DNA of 27,505 nucleotides, taken from the IMG/VR virus record IMGVR_UViG_3300033141_000910, positions 1 to 27,505 of that record. One strand, written 5' to 3'. How positions within the stretch are numbered: position 1 is the first letter of the stretch; each line of letters starts with the position of its first letter. Below, piece after piece: positions 21,269 through 27,505 of the stretch. Made by a program: the position numbers and the translations under genes. The notes under the pieces are model-generated. The model worked only from the letters and a program-made list of their open reading frames with translations, ran no database searches and had not been told where the DNA came from. The stretch is from a virus.

Positions 21269-23017
21269 ATGGCGAGAAAGCATCTTATAACGCACATTCG
21301 CAGTGCGATTCCTGGAAAAACACCTACAACAGCATCATTAGCGCTTGGAGAATTTGGAATAAATACAAATGATGGAAAAGTTTATATTCACAAGAGTGGT
21401 TCTGGTGGCGATAAAATTGTTCATCTTATTACGACTGATTCAGTAACGACTGGTTCTATAATTATTTCAGGAAGTTTAACAACAACAGGTAGTATAATTG
21501 GAACTGTAAAAATTGGTGATCCAGATGATGGAACATACACTGATGGATTTTTTGATACATTTTCAGCAAATACAAATTTAGCAAATGCGATAGACGAAAT
21601 ATCAGAAGCATTCCTTGATTTGGCTCCAGCGAAGGCTGGAATTTTAACTGGTGAAAATTTAACAAGAATAAATCCAAGTGTGTTTAGTGGATATTTAGCT
21701 GATGGATTAAATTCTGAATGGTATGTTGGATATGTAGCTGGGAATTTGAGTTCTGTTTTAACAGCTGCTACGACAGTTGATTTAGATTCTCCAAGTCAAG
21801 GAGATACATTTAGGGCTGGGAAGAATAGTGATATTACTGCAAGTTTGGAAGGTGGAGTGAGTGCATCGAGAGCATATGGTAGTGATCCATTTACAGTGAT
21901 TGATACGAAGTCATTAGCAAGTGGAGTTGGTTCATCAGGGATTATAGAAATTGAAACGATTCAACAGTACAACACATTTTGGGCAATGGCTAATGCTCGT
22001 ATAAACGATACGATTACAGCGACAGGTTCAGTGAAGTGGAAAATGTCGGCTGACAATAGTGCTGGCGAAACAGATGAATATCAATTATTATATGTAGGTA
22101 CAATAACTGATTTTCCAAATGCATCTTTTTTGAATTCACCAACATCATCTGTGACGACAGAAGTAAATAAGTATTTAAGTGGTATTGCATATTATGGAAA
22201 TGGAACTGATATTGATATTATGTATGCTGGACAAAATTTATTTAATCCTGTTTATTCTGCTAACCAAACAAGAATTGAAAGTTCATATTTTATAAATCTA
22301 AATGTGAATACTCTTACTCCAGATTATTATGATAATTTTTATGTTACTCAATCTCTTTTATTATCGAGTAATGTCCAATCGTCGTACGGGAATGTTGGAA
22401 TTGGAACAGTGAGATTATATAAGCCAAATAAATCAACAGTATCGAGTAATTTCAACATAGGTTCAAAGGCAATAAACACATATGGAGTGCGAAGTACAAC
22501 ATTACTTGAGTATTTTGACGATGAAGATAAACGGTATGAGAGTTACAATAGTTCAAGTTGGACTGTAACAGATCTATTACCAGAGTTCCAGTTACAGGTC
22601 CAGAATGGTCGATTAATAGATGGCCGGTATGGAAATTACACAGGATTTAGTGGTTCGATTCATTATTATTACAGGCCATTTACACCGACGAATGCAAATC
22701 AGAATGGAACGATTACGATAGACAGAACTGATTTTAGTTCATTTGTAGAAGAATGGGATGGTTCAGGTGAATTGCAAGCTGCTTTTTATATTAACAGCGA
22801 AAATGGTTCAACGATATATGATTTAGGTAGAGCGGTTGGTAACAATTCAGGAAACATTTATGGGATACGAAACAGTATATCTGGAGAATTAATAGATTGG
22901 GCGTTACCAGCTGGAAAACAAACAAGTAATGGTGATCCTTTAATTTTGGTAATAAAATATAATAGTGCAGAATCAACAGATTACATAACACAACTCACAG
23001 TAACATTTGATGTTTAA
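21269..23017 (+). CDS. Virion fibre / baseplate-associated protein, 582 aa
   Basis: The N-terminus carries LALGEFGINTNDGKVYIHKS, the pattern found at the start of many phage tail fibre proteins, followed by IGDPDDGTYTDGFFDTFSAN and LANAIDEISEAFLDL, also seen in the 19522 gene. The rest is a long beta-rich body with no 21-residue repeats. The C-terminal third (LLEYFDDEDKRYES, YYYRPFTPTNANQNGTITID, IKYNSAESTDYITQLTVTFD) looks like a separate globular domain, possibly a receptor-facing or intermediate fibre part. ATGGAGAAGCCAA precedes the ATG. The low-complexity repeats of its neighbours are missing, so it may be a structural connector. Confidence 0.75.
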   Translation: MARKHLITHIRSAIPGKTPTTASLALGEFGINTNDGKVYIHKSGSGGDKIVHLITTDSVTTGSIIISGSLTTTGSIIGTVKIGDPDDGTYTDGFFDTFSANTNLANAIDEISEAFLDLAPAKAGILTGENLTRINPSVFSGYLADGLNSEWYVGYVAGNLSSVLTAATTVDLDSPSQGDTFRAGKNSDITASLEGGVSASRAYGSDPFTVIDTKSLASGVGSSGIIEIETIQQYNTFWAMANARINDTITATGSVKWKMSADNSAGETDEYQLLYVGTITDFPNASFLNSPTSSVTTEVNKYLSGIAYYGNGTDIDIMYAGQNLFNPVYSANQTRIESSYFINLNVNTLTPDYYDNFYVTQSLLLSSNVQSSYGNVGIGTVRLYKPNKSTVSSNFNIGSKAINTYGVRSTTLLEYFDDEDKRYESYNSSSWTVTDLLPEFQLQVQNGRLIDGRYGNYTGFSGSIHYYYRPFTPTNANQNGTITIDRTDFSSFVEEWDGSGELQAAFYINSENGSTIYDLGRAVGNNSGNIYGIRNSISGELIDWALPAGKQTSNGDPLILVIKYNSAESTDYITQLTVTFDV

Positions 23018-23030
23018 TTGGAGATAAGAA

Positions 23031-24965
23031 GTGGCTATAGATAAAACTGACAAGAGTTTTAAGATATTAATTAACAAAAAATTTACAACAGATCAACGAG
23101 AATTTTATCAAGAGGCTGGTGCTGACACACTTAACATGCACAAGCGTGAGATATGGATGGACGATGTATCAGAAAATTCTGCATCCGCAATAAGTTCTGG
23201 AGTTGCTCAATTTTTTGATAAATTTATATTATCGGCTGATCCTACATTTGGTAGTGATGCTTTTTATTTTTGTTCAGGTAGTGGATTTGTTCCTGGAACA
23301 TCAGTTTTATCGGCAGCAGATTTAATAAATTCTGATTCTGCGAGTTTATTTCAAACCGATTTTATCAGCGACAAATATGGTAGTGATTATGAATTAGAAT
23401 TATATGATGATACTGATACACGAATATATAAAACTGATGCTATTAATTGGATATTTGATTATAAGACAGGTATTTTGCATGTTGCTGACGCTGGTTCTTA
23501 TGTCGAACCATATAAAGTAACATTATTTCAATATACAGGGAAAGTTTTATCTGACAGTGGTTCAATTGATTCAGTAATGCTTGGTGGAAGTGTGGATTCA
23601 GCAAGTTATGCCGATTATGCTCTTAGTTCGTCGTATGCTGCTACGGCATCATATTTAGATGGTCAAACAAGTGGATTATGGACTGGTTCAGATGGGTATA
23701 TTTCAAGAGAAAGTGATGTTGAAATAACTGGTTCATTAGATGTAACTGGTTTAGTAGATATAGATAATGGTATAACTATTAATAAACTCATTTCAATCGA
23801 CAATTCTTTTAGATATATGAGTGGTTCTGTTGCTATAAATGGAATGAATGTAGCAATTCTTGATAATAATTTGACTCTATCACACACAACTTTAACAACA
23901 TCAACAGGATTATATGCTGGATATGATCAAATTTATGGGTCGATTACAGAAGGTGAAACGAATACTCGACCATTTAGTATAAATGTTTCTACAGGAAAAG
24001 CAAAATTTAAGGGAATAGTATCAACTGGTAGTATAGATATAATTAAAGGAGAGGTGATAGGAGAAGTTAATTTATTAACAATTGATGATGGTCATTTTAT
24101 ACTCAATGGAAACCAACGAATTACAGGAAGTATATATATTTCAGATGGTGAAACTGTAGATGGAGTGGATATTTCAGAATTTAGTTCATCTGTTGAGAAT
24201 AGATTAGTAACTGTTGAATCTGGTTCGTCAAAATGGACTCTTGAGGATGATGGAAGTATATCAAGAGATAGTGATGTACAGATTACAGGTAGTTTAAATG
24301 TTTCGTCAATAATTTATGCTGACAGTGCATCAATAGGTAAGTATGAAGAAGGTGCGCTTCTTGTAAATTATTCTCGATCATTTCCGGTTTGGGCACATTC
24401 TGGTCTAAATCAAATGCCTTTATATGCTATGCAAGAAGGTCTTATATATTCACCAGGAACAATAATACACCCAGTTTTTCGGGCAATACGAGCTAATGTA
24501 GGAGGTAATGTTACTGATTATACTGCACCTGTTTTTGAAATACGAAATCAAGATGATACAAGCGAATCTGATAATTTTATTATTTCCAGTGGTGATTCTC
24601 CAATAACAACGAAATTAAGTGTTGATTATTATGGAAATACATTTATAAGTGGTAGTGTTACATTACCTATTGGAGAAACTGTTGATGGAGTAGATATATC
24701 AGAGTTTAGTTCGTCAGTTGCAACTAATTTAGCATCATTAAACATAATAACTGGGTCGTATTGGACTGGTAGTATAACAGGAATAACAAGAGAAGGTAAT
24801 GTTGAAATAGACGGAGATCTTGATGTAACAGGTATTCTTACAGCACAAGAATTTCACACATCATTTGTATCACATCATTTGTATCAGCATCTATCATTTA
24901 TTCCTCTGGTTCAACCAAATTTGGCGACAGTATTGATGACATTCATCAATTTACAGGTTCAATAA
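23031..24965 (+). CDS. Fibre protein, N-terminal part of a frame-broken gene, 644 aa
   Basis: The GTG start at 23031 follows TTGGAGATAAGAA. The N-terminal 170 residues (KSFKILINKKFTTDQREFYQ, MHKREIWMDDV, RIYKTDAINWIFDYKTGIL) match a phage baseplate/tail fibre N-terminal domain I recall. Fibre modules follow: SYADYALSSSYAATASYL, SDGYISRESDVEITGSLDVT and two TVDGVDISEFSSSV modules. The reading frame is lost at a 14-base tandem duplication at 24857-24884. After it the last roughly 30 residues (HHLYQHLSFIPLVQPNL...) are unlike any fibre sequence, and TAA ends the frame at 24963. The true protein should continue in another frame to the window end. Confidence 0.8.
   Translation: MAIDKTDKSFKILINKKFTTDQREFYQEAGADTLNMHKREIWMDDVSENSASAISSGVAQFFDKFILSADPTFGSDAFYFCSGSGFVPGTSVLSAADLINSDSASLFQTDFISDKYGSDYELELYDDTDTRIYKTDAINWIFDYKTGILHVADAGSYVEPYKVTLFQYTGKVLSDSGSIDSVMLGGSVDSASYADYALSSSYAATASYLDGQTSGLWTGSDGYISRESDVEITGSLDVTGLVDIDNGITINKLISIDNSFRYMSGSVAINGMNVAILDNNLTLSHTTLTTSTGLYAGYDQIYGSITEGETNTRPFSINVSTGKAKFKGIVSTGSIDIIKGEVIGEVNLLTIDDGHFILNGNQRITGSIYISDGETVDGVDISEFSSSVENRLVTVESGSSKWTLEDDGSISRDSDVQITGSLNVSSIIYADSASIGKYEEGALLVNYSRSFPVWAHSGLNQMPLYAMQEGLIYSPGTIIHPVFRAIRANVGGNVTDYTAPVFEIRNQDDTSESDNFIISSGDSPITTKLSVDYYGNTFISGSVTLPIGETVDGVDISEFSSSVATNLASLNIITGSYWTGSITGITREGNVEIDGDLDVTGILTAQEFHTSFVSHHLYQHLSFIPLVQPNLATVLMTFINLQVQ
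24759..24872 (+). repeat. Exact 114-base direct repeat, copy 1 (partner 27392-27505)
   Basis: From TATTGGACTGGTAGTATAAC to CATCATTTGTATCA, no difference is seen from 27392-27505. It codes for YWTGSITGITREGNVEIDGD and DVTGILTAQEFHTSFVS. The second copy reaches the last base of the window, so the true repeat may be longer. Confidence 0.93.
24857..24884 (+). repeat. 14-base tandem duplication that breaks the fibre frame
   Basis: CACATCATTTGTAT occurs twice back to back (24857-24870 and 24871-24884). Fourteen is not a multiple of three. Removing one copy joins the frames and gives EFHTSFVSASIIYSSGSTKF, a typical fibre string. Confidence 0.95.
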
Positions 24966-27505
24966 AAGTAAGTGGATCAATTTATGGTGATGGTGAATAT
25001 ATAACTGGAGTGGTATCTGCGAGTCATGCTGTGAGAGCTGATATAGCCGACAATGCCATTGATTACAGTTCAAGTTTTGAAGGTAGATTGACGACTGACG
25101 AAAGTGATATAAGTGGTTTACAAACTGATAGTGGTTCATTTAGCACACGAGTTACAACAAACGAAGCAGACATTGATAATTTAGAAACTGACTCAGGAAG
25201 TTTTTCAACCAGAGTAACAACGAATGAAGCAGACATTGATAATTTAGAAACTGATAGCGGGTCGTTTAGTACTCGTGTAACAACTTTAGAAACCGATGAA
25301 ACGGCAAGTTTTGCAGTATCTGCTTCGCATGCTCTTTTTGCTGATGTAGCACAAAGTGTAATTGGAACAATTGATTCTGCGAGTTACGCAGATTATGCTG
25401 TATCAGCAAGTCATGCTTTAAGAGCTGACATAGCCGATAATGCTACAAGTGCTTCTTATGCTGATTGGACAATATCAAGTTCATTTAGTGATACATCAAT
25501 TAGTAGTTCTCATACGTTAGTCGCAGATGTTGCTAATAGCGTCATTGGAACAATTGATTCAGCGAGTTATGCAGATTATGCTGTATCTGCATCTCATGCT
25601 TTAAGAGCTGATATAGCCGATAATGCTATTGATTATAGTTCAAGTTTTGAAGATCGGATTACAACGAATGAAACCGACATTGATAATTTAGAAACTGATA
25701 GTGGGTCATTTAGTACAAGGGTCACGACCAATGAAACAGACATTGATAATTTAGAAACTGATAGTGGTTCATTCAGTACACGGGTGACTACTTTAGAAAC
25801 TGATGAAACGGCAAGTTTTGCAGTATCTGCTTCGCATGCTCTTTTTGCTGATGTAGCACAGAGTGTAGTTGGAACAATTGATTCAGCGAGTTATTCAGAT
25901 TATGCTGTATCTGCAAGTCATGCTTTAAGAGCTGATATTGCTGATAATGCTATTGATTATAGTTCAAGTTTTGAAACAAGAATAACGACTGATGAAACAG
26001 ACATAAGCAATTTACAAACTGATTCAGGTTCATTCAGTACAAGAGTTACAACAAACGAAACTGATATTGATAATTTACAAACTGACAGTGGAAGTTTTAG
26101 TACAAGGGTGACGACTAATGAAACAGACATTGATAATTTAGAAACTGACTCAGGCTCATTTAGTACAAGGGTAACAACAAATGAATCTGATATAAGCACA
26201 AATTTATTGAATTATACGACTGATAGTGGTTCAGTTAGTACGAGAATAACAACTTTAGAAGGTGAAACTGATGGAGCTTGGACAGCATCTGATGGATATA
26301 TTTCACGATTTGGTGATGTAAAAATAAGTGGCAGTTTATATGTGAGTGGTTCATTTAATTTAGGAACAGAAGTTTCTGTTACAAATATATCGAATGATGC
26401 TGCATTAGCTGATAACAGCCAAACTGATCTTGTAACAGAATATGCTGCTAAATCTTATACTGATGCTGCTTTGGTTGAGGCTGCTTCTGGTAGTGTATTT
26501 GGAAGTGGATCGACAGGATACATTGCTCGTTGGAAAAGTAGTGCATCATTAGAAGATTCTAAAATATACGATACTGGAACAAGTGTGGGTATTGGAATTA
26601 CTACACCAGAAGAAGAGTTACATGTATGGAATAATATAAGTGCTTCTGCTTTTTATGGAGACGGAGAATTTGTAACAGGAGTTGTTTCATCATCCTATGC
26701 TCCAGTAGAGGCTGTATTTAGTGAAAGCATATCAGATAGAGTAACAACGAATGAAATAGATATTGATAATTTAGAAACTGATTCAGGTTCATTTAGCACA
26801 AGAGTTACGACGAATGAAACAGATATCACAAATCTTGAAACTGATAGTGGAAGTTTTAGTACAAGGGTGACGACTTTAGAAACTGACGAAACAGCAAGCT
26901 ACGCAGATTATGCTACATCAGCAAGTCATGCTTTGAGAGCTGATATTGCTGATAATGCCATTGATTATAGTTCAAGTTTTGAAGATAGATTGACGACTGA
27001 TGAAACAGATATAAGCAATTTACAGACTGATAGTGGTTCATTTAGTACAAGGGTGACGGCGAATGAAACAGACATTGATAATTTAGAAACTGATTCAGGA
27101 AGTTTTAGCACAAGGGTGACGACTTTAGAAACTGATGAAACAGCATCTTACGCAGATTATGCTACATCAGCGAGTCATGCTTTAAGGGCAGATATTGCCG
27201 ACAGTGTAGTTGGAACGATTGAATCAGCGTCGTTTGCTCAGAATGCATTTGATTATAGTGCATCTTTTAGTACAAGAATTACAACTGATGAAAGTGATAT
27301 ATCTACAAATGAAACAGACATAAGCAATTTAGAAACTGATAGTGGCTCATTTAGTACAAGAATAACAACAGTAGAAGAATTAACTGGTAGCTATTGGACT
27401 GGTAGTATAACAGGAATAACAAGAGAAGGTAATGTTGAAATAGACGGAGATCTTGATGTAACAGGTATTCTTACAGCACAAGAATTTCACACATCATTTG
27501 TATCA
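24872..27505 (+). CDS. Fibre protein, continuation in shifted frame, at least 878 codons, open at the window end
   Basis: This frame is open from 24824 to the last base, with fibre-like sequence from 24872 onward. It has no start of its own, so it is the downstream part of the 23031 gene. Modules in order are: SASIIYSSGSTKFGD and SGSIYGDGEYITGV; alternating SHALRADIADNAIDYSSSFE linkers and 21-residue coiled-coil repeats (consensus NETDIDNLETDSGSFSTRVT); the FNLGTEVSVTNISNDAAL to GYIARWKSS module; LHVWNNISASAFYGDGEF; more coiled-coil repeats; and finally the YWTGSITGITREGNVEIDGD module again. With the N-terminal part the intact protein would exceed 1500 residues. A trimeric, mostly coiled-coil long fibre is the likely product. 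Confidence 0.85.
25106..27380 (+). repeat. In-frame 63-base repeats coding 21-residue coiled-coil units
   Basis: The core TDSGSFSTR occurs 13 times here plus one variant (TDSGSVSTR), in runs with a 63-base period (for example at 25679 and 25742), broken by other modules. Twenty-one residues equal three heptads, with I, L, F and V in core positions, as expected for a trimeric coiled coil. Three related units lie at 15961-16130 and two at 20650-20745. Confidence 0.9.
26351..26558 (+). repeat. Fibre module repeat, copy 2 (partner 20050-20257)
   Basis: This is a near-identical counterpart of the module in the 19522 gene. The sequences on either side differ more, so the match has defined edges, as expected for module exchange or gene conversion. 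Confidence 0.85.
27392..27505 (+). repeat. Exact 114-base direct repeat, copy 2, reaching the window end
   Basis: Identical to 24759-24872. The window stops inside it, at the base corresponding to 24872, only two bases into the second 14-base unit of copy 1. What follows copy 2 is therefore unknown. Confidence 0.93.

Noticed and set aside
24857-24965. Programmed ribosomal frameshift joining the two fibre frames
   Set aside because: There is no slippery heptamer or downstream structure of note; the 14-base tandem duplication fully explains the change of frame.
25106-27380. CRISPR-like array suggested by regularly spaced repeats
   Set aside because: The period is 63 bases, always in frame, and both repeat and spacer parts code for the same coiled-coil pattern. 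There are no unique spacers and no cas genes.
24759-27505. Diversity-generating retroelement (template and variable repeats)
   Set aside because: The two 114-base copies are identical, with no adenine-specific changes, and no reverse transcriptase is in the window.

Overview
The window looks like part of the genome of an uncultured, AT-rich, T4-like tailed phage (contractile-tail, myovirus type). The evidence is a T4 gp23-type major capsid protein directly downstream of an acidic prohead scaffold, followed by neck, tail-completion and long fibre-like genes, all on the + strand with short gaps or overlaps. TAA, TAG and TGA all serve as stops, and many genes carry strong Shine-Dalgarno sequences such as AAGGAGG. 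No integrase, transposase, tRNA or CRISPR array was seen. The host cannot be named from the sequence.

Layout. (1) 1-3.45 kb: the tail end of a cut gene and a row of small genes. Four consecutive genes (1926-3191) share an N-terminal MK(K/R)SEL amphipathic helix, usually ending in a (L/I)-x-E site like the one cut by T4-type prohead proteases. They are candidates for internal head proteins. The last gene of the row is a ribosomal protein bS21 homologue. (2) 3.63-6.44 kb: scaffold and major capsid protein. (3) 6.5-11.8 kb: an accessory block of small genes (membrane protein, cold-shock protein, zinc-ribbon proteins, lipoprotein, Rnl2-type RNA ligase). Three near-identical sigma70-like promoters serve it, and it ends in a structured element with a 17-codon micro-ORF before a terminator. 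(4) 11.8-19.5 kb: neck/connector genes, a 1056-residue modular fibre-like protein, a small PKD-like protein and two tandem gp15-like tail-completion paralogues. (5) 19.5-27.5 kb: three long fibre/baseplate-associated genes built from shared repeat modules. The last is broken by a 14-bp tandem duplication, and its remaining 878 codons run open, without a start, to the end of the window.

How it fits together: regions 1, 2, 4 and 5 are virion morphogenesis genes, probably expressed late. A TATTTATA box recurs in the gaps before three of these blocks and is a candidate late promoter element. Region 3 has host-type promoters and looks like an earlier-expressed host-takeover module inserted between head and neck genes. 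The best leads for new biology are the candidate internal-protein cassette, the bS21 homologue, the duplicated promoter-leader unit, the micro-ORF hairpin element, and the modular, frameshifted repeat fibre.
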